The notes beneath the pieces are model-generated. The model was given only the letters and a program-made list of their open reading frames with translations, was not told where the DNA came from and did not search any database. A stretch of DNA of 64,000 nt from Hyphomonadaceae bacterium (GTDB lineage: Bacteria; Pseudomonadota; Alphaproteobacteria; Caulobacterales; Hyphomonadaceae), in NCBI GenBank assembly GCA_024743315.1, contig JANSWU010000001.1:124001-188000 (forward strand), given 5' to 3'. Both the position numbers and the translations under genes were made by a program. Positions 44,934 through 54,710 of the stretch are shown here, one piece after another. The stretch's first letter is position 1. Every line of letters begins with the position of its first letter.

Positions 44934-46654
44934 AGCGACAACTCGGCCTTGAAACGCGCAAGGGTCTCGCGCCCAAGCGCGTCCTTCAGGGGCTGGAGAT
45001 GAGGATCGACGTGGCGCCAGGCGCCGATGCCTTTGGCATTGATTGGCTGGCGCACCTGCTCGCTGCTGGCGGTTCGGATCGCGCGTTTGGTTTGATGAAA
45101 GTCGAGGCACGCCGGTTCGAACGGCACACCGACATGGTCGAGCAATTCGCGAATCTTGGCCTCAGGATCCCGCACCAGCGCCTCATGCGGCAGGGTCAAG
45201 ACCTTGCCTGGAAGCAAGCTCTGCCAATGGTCCATCAGGCTCAAATAGCCATTATAGTAGGCACCAATATGATCGAGCGCATAGCTGAAGTCTGAGCCTT
45301 GAGAGAAATACTGTTTGTAAAGGCTAAGGCCGCAATCCAGCGGGTTTCGGCGCGTATCGATGATCACGGCCTGTGGCAGGATTTTATGGATCAAACCGAC
45401 ATGTTCAAAATTGAAGGGCAGCTTGTCCGTGAAAAATGCGTGCGCGCCGGATCGAAACAGAGCCCCTTGATCGAGATAGGATTGGCCAATCTTGGAAAGT
45501 TCCTCCGGTGTGAGCCGCCCGAGTTGGCTGAGATAATCACCGCCATAAGTGTTCACGCACATGGCGTGCGCTTTCATTTTTGTATTGGGCAGGATGGGTT
45601 GCTCAAGCGTACCTTCAATCTGCGAATGGCTGGCGAGAATTTGCTCGACCAAAGTTGACCCGGAGCGCGGTAGGCCGAGAATGAAAATTGGCCGTGGCCC
45701 GGTCGGGACGGGGTCAGCCCTTTGCATCAGAGCGTCGGCATTGATGGCCGTTTTCATTCGCTCAATCGCTGCGAGGAAATTGCCTGGATTGATGCGGCGG
45801 TTTGGCTTCATCGCGTTGGCGCGATGATACCACGCCATAGACACGTCCCAGTCGCCGTCGCTCTCGCTGGCCTTGGCGCGCGCGAAAGCCGCCATGCATT
45901 TTTGCTCAGGCTGCAGCGCAGGGGCACCAATCAATTGGTCAAGCGCGGCGCGATCATTGGCTGAAAACTGATATGTTTTCATATCCGCCAGCCCCCACCA
46001 GGCGGCGCCATTTTCGGGATTCTCCGCCAGACAGGCGCGAAACGCCTGCACACTCTGCTCGCGTTCACCGAGAATTCGATAAATCTGGGCCCGGATAAGA
46101 TGGACCTCGCTCAGCTTGGCCTTGTCCCCGGCGCAAAGCGGTTCGGTCCGATCACACGTTGCCAGCGCCTCTTCATTCTGACCATAGCGAAACAAGATGC
46201 CGGTCAAGGTTGAAACCGTATCGAACGTCTCCTCCAACTCAGCAATATGCCGCGCGGTTTCGATCGCGCGTTCAATCGCGCCATGGCTTTCCAGCGCGCT
46301 GAAATGGGCCATGCGCAAAATCAGGTTGGCTGGAGAGTGCGCCAAACCTTGCGCGAGAATTTCGGCCCGCTTCTCATGATCGCCGTGGGCTTGAGCCACT
46401 TGCGCAAGCGCAAACACTGCGCGCGCGTGCGCCGGCTCGTGCGCCAAGACGTGTTCGGCAATGACCTGAACTTGCGCATAATTACGGGCCTGGAGGGCTG
46501 CTTGAATTTGCGCCATCTCACGCGGATAAGGGTCTAGACGATCCGCCTGTCGAGCGGTCGCGACGGCTGGCTTATAGTCACCAGCTTGGTATTGGCGACG
46601 GCTCTGGGCGATCAGCTCCTGATAGCGCTCTAATGCATTTTGCGTATCGGTCAT
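44930..46654 (-). CDS. TPR-repeat sulfotransferase (first of two)
   Basis: 574 aa. The N-terminal half (about 1-290) is a run of TPR helices (EMAQIQAALQARNYAQVQ; VFALAQVAQAHGDHEKRA). The C-terminal half is a PAPS-dependent sulfotransferase: P-loop PIFILGLPRSGSTLVEQIL, SHSQIEGTLE, and a 3'-phosphate motif DTRRNPLDCGLSLYKQYF. It shares long stretches with its neighbour (TASSEQVRQPIN, KGIGAWR), so the pair is a tandem duplication. Acceptor unknown. It follows the second copy by 19 nt. Confidence 0.87.
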   Translation of the reverse strand: MTDTQNALERYQELIAQSRRQYQAGDYKPAVATARQADRLDPYPREMAQIQAALQARNYAQVQVIAEHVLAHEPAHARAVFALAQVAQAHGDHEKRAEILAQGLAHSPANLILRMAHFSALESHGAIERAIETARHIAELEETFDTVSTLTGILFRYGQNEEALATCDRTEPLCAGDKAKLSEVHLIRAQIYRILGEREQSVQAFRACLAENPENGAAWWGLADMKTYQFSANDRAALDQLIGAPALQPEQKCMAAFARAKASESDGDWDVSMAWYHRANAMKPNRRINPGNFLAAIERMKTAINADALMQRADPVPTGPRPIFILGLPRSGSTLVEQILASHSQIEGTLEQPILPNTKMKAHAMCVNTYGGDYLSQLGRLTPEELSKIGQSYLDQGALFRSGAHAFFTDKLPFNFEHVGLIHKILPQAVIIDTRRNPLDCGLSLYKQYFSQGSDFSYALDHIGAYYNGYLSLMDHWQSLLPGKVLTLPHEALVRDPEAKIRELLDHVGVPFEPACLDFHQTKRAIRTASSEQVRQPINAKGIGAWRHVDPHLQPLKDALGRETLARFKAELSL

Positions 46655-46673
46655 AGCGCTGCCCCAGACATAA

Positions 46674-48488
46674 TCATGCGTTCAGCACTTGCTCAAACCG
46701 AGCCAGGGTTTGTGCGCCCAGGCTTCTGCTAAGTGCCTCTAAATGCGGTGCGACAGCACGCCAAGCGCCAATGCCCTTTGTATTGATTGGCTGGCGCACC
46801 TGTTCACTGCTGGCGGTCCGAACGGCGCGCGGGTTGCTGTGGAAAGTCAGACAAGCCGGTTCAAATGGCACGCCGACATGTTTCAAAAGGGCCCGAATTT
46901 GAGTTTCGGGATCGTGCACCAACTCCTCGTATTGCACGTGATAGACCCGGCCGGGCAAAACCCGGTCCCAATGATCCATCAGGTTTAGATACTGATTGTA
47001 ATAGGTGCCGATATGTCCGAGATCATAGCTGAAATCGACGCCGGTCGGAAAATGCTGCTTGAACAGGCTTAACCCACAATCCATCGGATTTCTACGCGCA
47101 TCGATGAGGATGGCATCCGGCAGAATTTTGTGGATCAGCCCAATGTGCAGGAAGTTGAAGGGCAGCTTGTCGGTGAAAAAGGCCGCGCCTTGCGACCGAA
47201 ACAGCGCGCCATTGGCGAGATAGGCTTGGCCCAATTGCGAGAGCTCGTCCGGCGAAAGCGCGCCGACCTTTTCCAGCACATCACCGCCATGATTGAGCGC
47301 GCACATCACGTGTGCCTTGCGCGCGATGCTTGGCAGAACCGGTTGTTCAATCGTCCCCTCGATTTGCGAGTGGCTGGCGAGAATCTGTTCCAAAAGCGTC
47401 GACCCGGACCGCGGTAAACCAAGAATGAAGATGGGTCTTGGTCCATCGGCGACGGAGTCTGCCGTTTGCGCCAAACTTTCGGCATCGAAGGCTGCGATCC
47501 GCGCTGCGATCGCCGCTGTGAACTGATCCGGATCGAAACTTGGACTTGGATAGAGCAGGTTCGCCTTGGCATAGGTTTCCAGACTGGCATCCAGTTCGCC
47601 TGAGGACTCCAGGGCCTTGGCCATGGCAAAGGTCGCGATGCATTTATCGGCTTGCGACAGCTCAGCGTCCTTCAAAAGCGTCTCAATCGCGGCTTGATCT
47701 GCGCCCGAGAAATCAAAGGTCTTCATATCGGCCAGCGCCCACCAGGCGCCGGCATTTTTTGGATTGAGGTCAAGACAGGCGCGATAGGCTGCGACGCTTT
47801 CATCTCGGCGCCCCATGACCCGCAGGATCTGGCCGCGAACCAATTCAATTTCGCTCAGTTTTGCAGGATCGCTTTCGGCGTGCGCCTTGGCGCGTTCACA
47901 GACCGCGAGCAATTCTTCGTTCTGTCCATACCTGAGCAGGATGCTGACCAGGACCCAAAGCGCGGGAAACGATTCCTCGGTTTTGACCAGGGTCCGCGCC
48001 GCTTCAATCGCCCCGGCATAATCACCCGCCTCTTCTCGCGCACTGACCTGCAGATTCCTGAGAAACAGGTTCGCGGGGGCATGTGACAGGCCGTAATCGA
48101 GCATCTGCACGCGGCCTTCTGCATTATTCTTCAGCCCAACGATATGCGCGAGCGTATAGACAGCGCGCGAATGCCCCGGCTCTTTGGCCAGCATCTGTTT
48201 GGCAATGGCTTCCGCCTCTACATAGGCCTGTGCCTGCATGTGTTGCTGAATGGATTGGAAATCGGCGTCTAGCGGATCGAACCGTTCCGCCGCCTGCGTG
48301 ACCTGAACCGCCTCTGCAAAATGCTCGGCTTCAAACAGGAGCCGACTGAGCTGCAGCCATCCTTGTAGGAAATAGGGCTCGGCTCGCAAAGCCTCTTTCA
48401 ATCGCGTCATCGCCGCTGCGATTTGCCCCTCGGCAGCGAGGCTTTTTGCCTGCTCGGCAAGCAGGAGATGCGGCGATTGGGCTTGCAT
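46674..48488 (-). CDS. TPR-repeat sulfotransferase (second of two)
   Basis: 604 aa. TPR helices occupy about 1-320 (LKEALRAEPYFLQGWLQLSRLL; RAVYTLAHIVG), followed by a sulfotransferase domain with PIFILGLPRSGSTLLEQIL and DARRNPMDCGLSLFKQHF. The start at 48488 has GGGGACC before it; the in-frame extension to 48545 runs through the hairpin upstream and was excluded. It sits directly downstream of the TonB receptor gene with a hairpin between them. Confidence 0.87.
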   Translation of the reverse strand: MQAQSPHLLLAEQAKSLAAEGQIAAAMTRLKEALRAEPYFLQGWLQLSRLLFEAEHFAEAVQVTQAAERFDPLDADFQSIQQHMQAQAYVEAEAIAKQMLAKEPGHSRAVYTLAHIVGLKNNAEGRVQMLDYGLSHAPANLFLRNLQVSAREEAGDYAGAIEAARTLVKTEESFPALWVLVSILLRYGQNEELLAVCERAKAHAESDPAKLSEIELVRGQILRVMGRRDESVAAYRACLDLNPKNAGAWWALADMKTFDFSGADQAAIETLLKDAELSQADKCIATFAMAKALESSGELDASLETYAKANLLYPSPSFDPDQFTAAIAARIAAFDAESLAQTADSVADGPRPIFILGLPRSGSTLLEQILASHSQIEGTIEQPVLPSIARKAHVMCALNHGGDVLEKVGALSPDELSQLGQAYLANGALFRSQGAAFFTDKLPFNFLHIGLIHKILPDAILIDARRNPMDCGLSLFKQHFPTGVDFSYDLGHIGTYYNQYLNLMDHWDRVLPGRVYHVQYEELVHDPETQIRALLKHVGVPFEPACLTFHSNPRAVRTASSEQVRQPINTKGIGAWRAVAPHLEALSRSLGAQTLARFEQVLNA

Positions 48489-48506
48489 AAGGTCCCCATA
48501 ACAAGA

Positions 48507-48532
48507 AATGCGGAGGCTTTCGCCTCCGCATT
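48507..48532 (-). terminator. Perfect hairpin between the TonB receptor and TPR-sulfotransferase genes
   Basis: An 11-bp perfect stem AATGCGGAGGC / GCCTCCGCATT with a GAAA tetraloop on the minus strand. It lies 24 nt after the receptor stop and is followed by TCTTGTTAT, only weakly T-rich. It probably acts as a partial terminator or mRNA stabiliser that sets receptor expression above that of the downstream enzymes. Confidence 0.7.
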
Positions 48533-48555
48533 CCAGTTTTGTCATCTATCGATGC

Positions 48556-51500
48556 TTACTGACGATACGTCACACCAACGAAGAAGAAGCGTCCGCGTGG
48601 ACCGACCGGCCAAGCGGTCTGAGTCGAGAACGGCTCTTCATCAGCGATATTGTTGATACCGCCATAGAAGGAGATGGACTCATCATATTCCCAGCTTGCA
48701 TTGACATCGAAAATGTATGTCTCGTCGAAGAATGGGTTGTCATAGAGATCGATGTCCTCAATCTCGTCGACAGACTGCTCGCCCTGATATGTGGTTTGCA
48801 GCGCCACAGAGAGCGGTCCGCGGTCCCATGACAGGGTCAGGTTGCCGGACCATTCTGGCAGCTGAACCTCTCCGACTTCTGGATCAACATCTGTTGGATC
48901 CAGCGGATTGAAGAAGCGGTCTAGCGCGTCCTGCTGAGAGCCAACCAAACGTGCGCCGAAGGTGTTTTCACCAACATCGAACGAATAGTTGACCGCAAAG
49001 TCGACCCCAGAGGCCTCGAGGTTCGCGAAGTTGATCTGACCCGATTCAAGGAAGTTCAGACCGCCGTCTGCACGACGCGTGAACAGCGTACAGAATTCGA
49101 GGCTCGGGAAGCTGTCTGAGTCATAGCACCCGTCCAGGATGTCGCCAGCAGCAACGGCCGAGATCGCGTCTTCGATCTGGATGTCCCAATAGTCGACGGT
49201 GAAGGAGAGGTTATCAACGAAGCTTGGCGTGAAGACCGCACCAACCGTGAGGGTTTCTGCGGTTTCGACATCCAGATCTGGGTTACCGCCCGAGACGCCC
49301 GCAAAGCGGCCTGTCAGAGGGTTGTTCCAGATATAGTTGCCGGCACCATCCAGAATGTCTGCGGATGCGACGCCCGCAGCCTGAAGACCGGCGACACAGT
49401 TCGCCTGGCGTGCGGCGGTACCGTTGCCAACATTACCTGGGTCACACGGGTCTGCTGTCGCAGCCACGGTGATTGGCAGTTTCGGGTCGAACAGTTCTGA
49501 AATGTTCGGTGCACGCACCGCCTCAGAGAAAGTGGCCCGGAAGCTGAGATCCGAGGTTGGCGCCCATGTACCACCGACTTTCCAGGTGGTCGCTTCACCC
49601 AGCGTCGAATAGTCGGCGAAACGCACCGCCGCGTCGACCGTCAACTCTTTCGCGAAGGCACGATCGAGGAAGATCGGGATCCGCAACTCGGTAAAGACGT
49701 CGGTGACGTCATAGCTTCCGCTCGTATTGAACTGCTGCGAGTTATCGATGTCCGTGAACGAGAACAGGAATGGGTCAATTGTGCTGACCTGCACGCCTGG
49801 TGTCAGAGATGTGCCTTCTGGCAGGATACCAAGCGTCAGAGAGTCCAGGCGATTGTCGCTGGTCTCTTCACGATACTCGATGCCCGCCGCGTAGCCAATT
49901 GGGCCATCGAACAGAGAGTCTAGTACTTCGAACTGACCGGTCGCGATCGCAGAAATCACGGTCTGTTCGAGCTCGAGCACGTCTTCCAGATCAGAGGTCA
50001 CGAAGTTCTGTGCCGCTTCACTGGCAGAGTATGTACCGAATGGGTTGAGTGGCTGACACTGACCGTCACCCGGGGTGAACGAATAGAACCGGCTGGAGAA
50101 GTATGCGCCGTTTGCGTAGCCGTTGCCCGCGGTGAAATAGTCAATGCTGTAGCCAGAATCATCAATGTCAGAGCGACAAATGATGCTGCCATCTGGACCG
50201 ACAACTGAGTCAATCGCAGCAAAGATCCGGTCAAGGTAAAGACCCGTCGTTTCAGACGTGTTCTTGAACTTGCCGTGATTGACAGAGAATTCAGCATTGT
50301 GCCCTGGCGCGAATTCCCAGTTCAAGCCACCCACGAAGCGATAAGTTTCGCGCGTATACTTAAAGTCATTATTGTCGCTGAAATCGAGCGGGTCTTGCGT
50401 CAGGAGCAGATACCCGGTGGTGTCGACCACAGGCTGAAGCTCTGACGGAATGAACGCATTATCAGACGGGATGAAAAGTGTGTCATAGAAGGTGTCTTGC
50501 TCGGCAAACGTCGTCGATTGAGCGTTGACATACTTACCTTCGAAGAACACCGACATGGTGTCTGACAGATCATAATTGCTGTTCAGGTTGACGACGAACT
50601 TGTCTGTTTCAGGGAACAGATAGTCGCGGTCAAAGTTCAGACGACCACCATCGCCGCCAGCCCCCCAAAGACCGCCAGAAACGATCAGGCCATCCTGGAA
50701 CACACCGACAGAACCATCATCACGAACCAACCAGCAACCCGCCAGGAACGGGTTCCGACCGGCTTGTGATTCTTGACAGTCAGCGACGCCATTATTGTTG
50801 AGGTCGACATAGGTCGTGCCACGTCCAAAGAAGGATGGCGCAATCGACCCTTCTTGCGAGGTCAACCAGAAACGTGGATCTTCAACCACGGTTCTTGGTG
50901 AGGCTGCATTTGCGCGGTCGATGAGTGCCTGTTCGGCTGCCGTCAAGGTGAGACCGGTGAAATCACCGCTCAGGATCAGGCTGCCAGGATTGCCGAAGAC
51001 GCTATTGAAGTTTGGCGTATCGGCGCCGAGGTCACCCGGCTGTAACCGCAGATCTGGGTTGGCCTGAGTGACGGCAATGCCATTATTTCGAGACCAGGAG
51101 CGATCCCCATAAGTGATGCTGGAATCTTGCTCAACGGTCAGGCCGAGAACGACATTACCGCGATCATTGTGGAAGTTTGAACCCCACAGGATGTCGGCCG
51201 AGAAGGTCTCGGCATCGCGCTTGTCAGAGATGCCGGCATTGGCATCGATTTGGAAACCCTCGAAATCGTCTTTCAGGATGAAGTTGACAACACCGGTGAC
51301 AGCGTCCGCACCATAAACAGCCGACGCACCCCCGGTGGTCACCTCAACGCTTTCAACCAGCGCGCGTGGGATGGTACCGACATCGACCGCCTGTGTGCCA
51401 CGGAAACCGGCGACATGGCGGCGACCGTTGACCAGGGTCAGGGTCCGCTCCGAGCCCAGACCGCGCAGGTTCAGCGCGTTGGCACCCGTCGCCGAGTTTT

Positions 51501-51795
51501 CCGCCGTCAGGGACGAAACCAGTGCTGGGATATCATTGACGACATCTGCCAGGTTCAATTCGCCGGACAGACGGAAATCGTCTTCGCCAAGAGACTGGAC
51601 CGGGGTCGATGATGTGAGGTTTGGATCCGTTGGAATGCGAGACCCGGTGACAACGATTGTGTCCTGGACCGCCGCTTCGTCTTCGCCATCATCCTGAGCG
51701 ATAGCTGTGAGTGACAAAGCGCCCGCCGTTGTGGCAAGCGCCGCGCTCGAAATGAGTACCTTTCTTAAAGATACACCTTTTCTCTCTCTCCGCAT
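48556..51795 (-). CDS. TonB-dependent receptor
   Basis: 1079 aa. Signal peptide ending about residue 33 (LTAIAQDDG), followed by the TonB-box-like DTIVVTGSRI, a plug domain (ALNLRGLGSERTLTLVNGRRHV; GGASAVYGADAVTGVVNFI) and a 22-strand barrel ending GRFFFVGVTYRQ. It belongs to the large subgroup of marine alphaproteobacterial receptors lacking a clear Fe-siderophore signature. It likely imports an oligomer or peptide. The 166-bp upstream region after ilvE is A/T-rich and presumably holds the promoter. Confidence 0.92.
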   Translation of the reverse strand: MRRERKGVSLRKVLISSAALATTAGALSLTAIAQDDGEDEAAVQDTIVVTGSRIPTDPNLTSSTPVQSLGEDDFRLSGELNLADVVNDIPALVSSLTAENSATGANALNLRGLGSERTLTLVNGRRHVAGFRGTQAVDVGTIPRALVESVEVTTGGASAVYGADAVTGVVNFILKDDFEGFQIDANAGISDKRDAETFSADILWGSNFHNDRGNVVLGLTVEQDSSITYGDRSWSRNNGIAVTQANPDLRLQPGDLGADTPNFNSVFGNPGSLILSGDFTGLTLTAAEQALIDRANAASPRTVVEDPRFWLTSQEGSIAPSFFGRGTTYVDLNNNGVADCQESQAGRNPFLAGCWLVRDDGSVGVFQDGLIVSGGLWGAGGDGGRLNFDRDYLFPETDKFVVNLNSNYDLSDTMSVFFEGKYVNAQSTTFAEQDTFYDTLFIPSDNAFIPSELQPVVDTTGYLLLTQDPLDFSDNNDFKYTRETYRFVGGLNWEFAPGHNAEFSVNHGKFKNTSETTGLYLDRIFAAIDSVVGPDGSIICRSDIDDSGYSIDYFTAGNGYANGAYFSSRFYSFTPGDGQCQPLNPFGTYSASEAAQNFVTSDLEDVLELEQTVISAIATGQFEVLDSLFDGPIGYAAGIEYREETSDNRLDSLTLGILPEGTSLTPGVQVSTIDPFLFSFTDIDNSQQFNTSGSYDVTDVFTELRIPIFLDRAFAKELTVDAAVRFADYSTLGEATTWKVGGTWAPTSDLSFRATFSEAVRAPNISELFDPKLPITVAATADPCDPGNVGNGTAARQANCVAGLQAAGVASADILDGAGNYIWNNPLTGRFAGVSGGNPDLDVETAETLTVGAVFTPSFVDNLSFTVDYWDIQIEDAISAVAAGDILDGCYDSDSFPSLEFCTLFTRRADGGLNFLESGQINFANLEASGVDFAVNYSFDVGENTFGARLVGSQQDALDRFFNPLDPTDVDPEVGEVQLPEWSGNLTLSWDRGPLSVALQTTYQGEQSVDEIEDIDLYDNPFFDETYIFDVNASWEYDESISFYGGINNIADEEPFSTQTAWPVGPRGRFFFVGVTYRQ

Positions 51796-51961
51796 TAGTG
51801 AGCCTCTCCCTAGTACATTAACGCTAATTAACTGCTAGTGAGGGAGAGGAGGGACCGTCTACTTAATTAGTGTCGCGGAACTGTAATCTTAAAAATTCGT
51901 GGTAAACGTGACACACCTCTAGGCAGGCGTGCCCCCGAATTGGGCAGTTTTGAAGTCGCCG

Positions 51962-52846
51962 TTAAGCAGGCATTTCGATCCGGCGATAGACCAGATCCGC
52001 ATAGTCATTGACGAGCGCTTCTGATGTATAACCCGGCTTGAATCTATGCTCACCGATTTCCGCCACAGGTGTAATTTCTGCGGCAGAGCCAGTGATGAAG
52101 CATTCGTCGAACGTGGACAATTCTTCCGGCATAATCGCCCGTTCAATCACCTCTATCTGGCGCGCTTTTGCGAGCTTGATCGCCGTCTGCCTGGTGATCC
52201 CGTTGAGGAAACAATCGGGCGTCGGCGTGTGCAAGGCGCCATCGCGCATGAAGAAAATATTGGCGCCGGTCGCCTCAGCGACTTGCCCGCGATAGTCGAG
52301 CATCAGCGCATCGGCATATCCGTCATTCTCAGCTGCGTGCTTAGAAAGCGTGCAGATCATGTACAGGCCGGCGGCTTTGGCGTGGCAGGGTGCGGTCAGC
52401 GGATCCGGGCGCCGATAAATCGCGTGCGTCATCCGAATGCCTTTCATCTTGTCGGCAAAATAGTCGCCCCAGGCCCAGACAGCGACCGCCAGATGGATCG
52501 TGTTGTTCTGCGCCGAAACCCCCATCATCTCGCTGCCACGCCAGGCAAAGGCGCGCACATAGGCATTCTCAAGGCCAGACTTGGCCAGGGCTTCAGCTTT
52601 GATGCTTTCAAGCTCATCGACGCTGACGGGAAGTTCGAAGCCCATAATCTTGGCAGAATTCGCGAGACGCTCGGAATGTCGCCGGGACGCGTAGATCACG
52701 CCCCCATAGGCGCGTTCCCCTTCAAACACACAGGACGCGTAATGCATGGCATGCGTCAGCACATGAACTTTCGTATCCCGCCATGGGACGAACGCGCCGT
52801 CCATCCAGATATAGCCGTCACGATCATCATAGGCTTGGTCTGCCAT
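51962..52846 (-). CDS. ilvE: Branched-chain amino-acid aminotransferase
   Basis: 294 aa class IV PLP enzyme that transaminates Leu, Ile and Val. Landmarks are HAMHYASCVFEGERAYGG, the PLP Lys in CHAKAAGLYMICTLSK, VAEATGANIFFMRDG and LNGITRQTAIKLA, with ECFITGSAAEITPV near the end. ATG 52846 has AGGAAA upstream. It diverges from a MarR gene 54 bp away, an arrangement common beside petP-petR in alphaproteobacteria. Confidence 0.94.
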   Translation of the reverse strand: MADQAYDDRDGYIWMDGAFVPWRDTKVHVLTHAMHYASCVFEGERAYGGVIYASRRHSERLANSAKIMGFELPVSVDELESIKAEALAKSGLENAYVRAFAWRGSEMMGVSAQNNTIHLAVAVWAWGDYFADKMKGIRMTHAIYRRPDPLTAPCHAKAAGLYMICTLSKHAAENDGYADALMLDYRGQVAEATGANIFFMRDGALHTPTPDCFLNGITRQTAIKLAKARQIEVIERAIMPEELSTFDECFITGSAAEITPVAEIGEHRFKPGYTSEALVNDYADLVYRRIEMPA

Positions 52847-52900
52847 TTGGTGTTTCCTGTCTTGCACTTTTACTCAATTCACGGGCATTCTCAGATCACC

Positions 52901-53374
52901 ATGGTGAATGTCAACCAGATACGGGCAAATGCCCCGGGTTTCGACCCCCGTCTGTTTCTCCGCGATGAGGAACTGGATTACGGAATCGCGCTGCTCCTGG
53001 CAGGCGAACGCGTGCTGATGAAAGCGGCGCGCGAGATTGCCGGAGATCATGCGATGCCGATGCTCGCGGCGCGCACCCTGATCACGATCCGGTTTCAACC
53101 CGGCCAAAGCGTCAATCAGCTGCGCGACCAAATGGACGCCACGACTCCGACCTTTGCCAGAATCATTGCTGATCTGGATCGGCTCGGTCTGGTCGAACGG
53201 CGCCGCACAGAACAAGGCGACCGCCGCACGCGCCAGCTCTATCTGAGCCATGAGGGCAAGCGCCTGACCGACCCAGCCACGATCGCCATGCGCGACCGAT
53301 TGCGTCGCGCTTATCGCGCGGCCGGGTCGGGCGCGGTGGGCGGCGCTCGGACCGTTCTGGAGGCGCTGTTATGA
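52901..53374 (+). CDS. MarR-family regulator (PetP-like)
   Basis: 157 aa. A winged helix-turn-helix domain: LTIRFQPGQSVNQLRDQMDATTPTFARIIADLDRLGLVERRR is the recognition helix and wing. It directly precedes and overlaps (ATGA) an OmpR-type regulator, as in the Rhodobacter petP-petR pair, where both are needed for cytochrome gene expression. The frame is open further upstream through ilvE, but that is antisense. The ligand is unknown. Confidence 0.82.
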   Translation: MVNVNQIRANAPGFDPRLFLRDEELDYGIALLLAGERVLMKAAREIAGDHAMPMLAARTLITIRFQPGQSVNQLRDQMDATTPTFARIIADLDRLGLVERRRTEQGDRRTRQLYLSHEGKRLTDPATIAMRDRLRRAYRAAGSGAVGGARTVLEALL

Positions 53375-54048
53375 GTGCAGAAACACATCTTCTCGTCGTC
53401 GATGATGATGACCGCATCCGGGATCTCTTGAAACAATATCTGACGCGTGAAGGGCACGCCGTGACGACCGCCCCAGATGCTGCGGCAGCGCGCAAATTGT
53501 TCCAGACCTTCAGCTTTGATCTCGCCATTCTGGACATTATGATGCCAGGTGAAGACGGGCTGAGTTTGCTCAAGGCGCTGCGCGACGAGGGCAATATGAC
53601 GCCGGTCCTCTTGCTCACCGCGCGCGGCCAGGCCAGCGACCGCATTGAAGGGCTACGCCTCGGCGCTGATGATTATCTACCCAAGCCCTTCGAACCGGAA
53701 GAATTGTCGCTGAGAACGTCCGCGATTATTCGGCGGAGCCATGTCCCGCCCCCGCCAGAAGAAATCGAAATGTCCGGCTTGGTGTTTGAGCCGGCCAAAG
53801 GCTTGCTCACCGGGCCCGGCGGCAATATCCGGCTTACCGATAGCGAGCATCAATTGCTCAGCATCCTATCCAAGCACCCAGGAGAACCCGTGTCGCGTGA
53901 GGCCCTCGCCGCACAAACATCAAATGGCACGGAACGTAGCGTCGATGTTCAAGTCACGCGCTTGCGCAAGAAAATCGAGCCTGACCCGAGGAACCCCATT
54001 CACATCCAGACGGTTCGCGGTATCGGATATCGCCTGATGCCGGACTAG
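53371..54048 (+). CDS. OmpR-family response regulator (PetR-like)
   Basis: 225 aa. Receiver domain with Asp12-Asp14 acidic cluster, phospho-acceptor Asp55 (ILDIMMPG) and Lys in LPKPF, then a winged-helix domain ending QTVRGIGYRL. It overlaps the MarR gene by 4 nt. The matching kinase is probably the EnvZ-like protein encoded 2.7 kb downstream, separated from it by four genes. Resemblance to PetR is by context and architecture. Confidence 0.88.
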   Translation: MSAETHLLVVDDDDRIRDLLKQYLTREGHAVTTAPDAAAARKLFQTFSFDLAILDIMMPGEDGLSLLKALRDEGNMTPVLLLTARGQASDRIEGLRLGADDYLPKPFEPEELSLRTSAIIRRSHVPPPPEEIEMSGLVFEPAKGLLTGPGGNIRLTDSEHQLLSILSKHPGEPVSREALAAQTSNGTERSVDVQVTRLRKKIEPDPRNPIHIQTVRGIGYRLMPD

Positions 54049-54060
54049 GAGGACGCCGCC

Positions 54061-54675
54061 ATGTTGAAAGTACACCATTTGCGCATTGGACGCTCAATCT
54101 TCACCGTCTGGCTGTTGGAGGAGCTGGGCGCGCCATATGAACTCGAAATCTATGTGCGCAACGAAATGGGACGCGCGCCTCCGGAACTGAAGAACGCCCA
54201 TCCCTTGGGCAAATCACCTGTCATCGAGGATGACGGTTTCATCCTCGCTGAATCCGGCGCTATCGCGCTTTATCTGCTGGAAAAGTTCGACCCGGAAAAC
54301 AAGCTTGGGCCTCCGCAAGGTGATGCGAAGGCGAAAGCCGAGTGGATGCAATGGTTGATGTATTCAGAAGCGTCGGCCTTCGCCCCATTGCTGATGAAAC
54401 TGCTCTTAAGCCGCACTGAAGAAAAACCACCGGTGTTCGACATGTTTGCAACCGGCGAAGTGGCCTTGCAATTGGGGTATCTTGAAGATCGCCTGTCGAA
54501 CCGGGAATTTGTCATGGGTGACCGTTTCCAGGCCCCTGACATTGGCACAACCTATATCGCACAAATGGCTGAACGGCTCGGCGAAATCGGACCCTATCCG
54601 GCGCTCAAAGCCTATCTCGATCGCAATATAGCTCGTCCTGCCTTCCAACGTGCAGCGGAGAAAACGGGCGGCTGA
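54061..54675 (+). CDS. Glutathione S-transferase
   Basis: 204 aa. The N-terminal thioredoxin-like domain has HHLRIGRSIFTVWLLEELGAPYEL, NAHPLGKSPVIEDDG and the glutathione-binding ESGAIALYLLEKF. The C-terminal helical domain ends RNIARPAFQRA. It conjugates glutathione to electrophiles or reduces peroxides. AGGAGG precedes the start, 12 nt after the response regulator, so it may be cotranscribed with it. Confidence 0.9.
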   Translation: MLKVHHLRIGRSIFTVWLLEELGAPYELEIYVRNEMGRAPPELKNAHPLGKSPVIEDDGFILAESGAIALYLLEKFDPENKLGPPQGDAKAKAEWMQWLMYSEASAFAPLLMKLLLSRTEEKPPVFDMFATGEVALQLGYLEDRLSNREFVMGDRFQAPDIGTTYIAQMAERLGEIGPYPALKAYLDRNIARPAFQRAAEKTGG

Positions 54676-54710
54676 GCCAGGGTCCAGCCCAGCCGACCAT
54701 TCTGTTAGAC

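Noticed and set aside
51818-51831. TTAA-like pair before the TonB receptor (TTAACGCTAATTAA)
   Set aside because: The spacing is N6, not the N7 of a CtrA site, and the TTAACCAT form is absent.
52046-52900. In-frame upstream extension of the MarR gene
   Set aside because: It runs antisense through ilvE; MarR homology begins only after ATG 52901.
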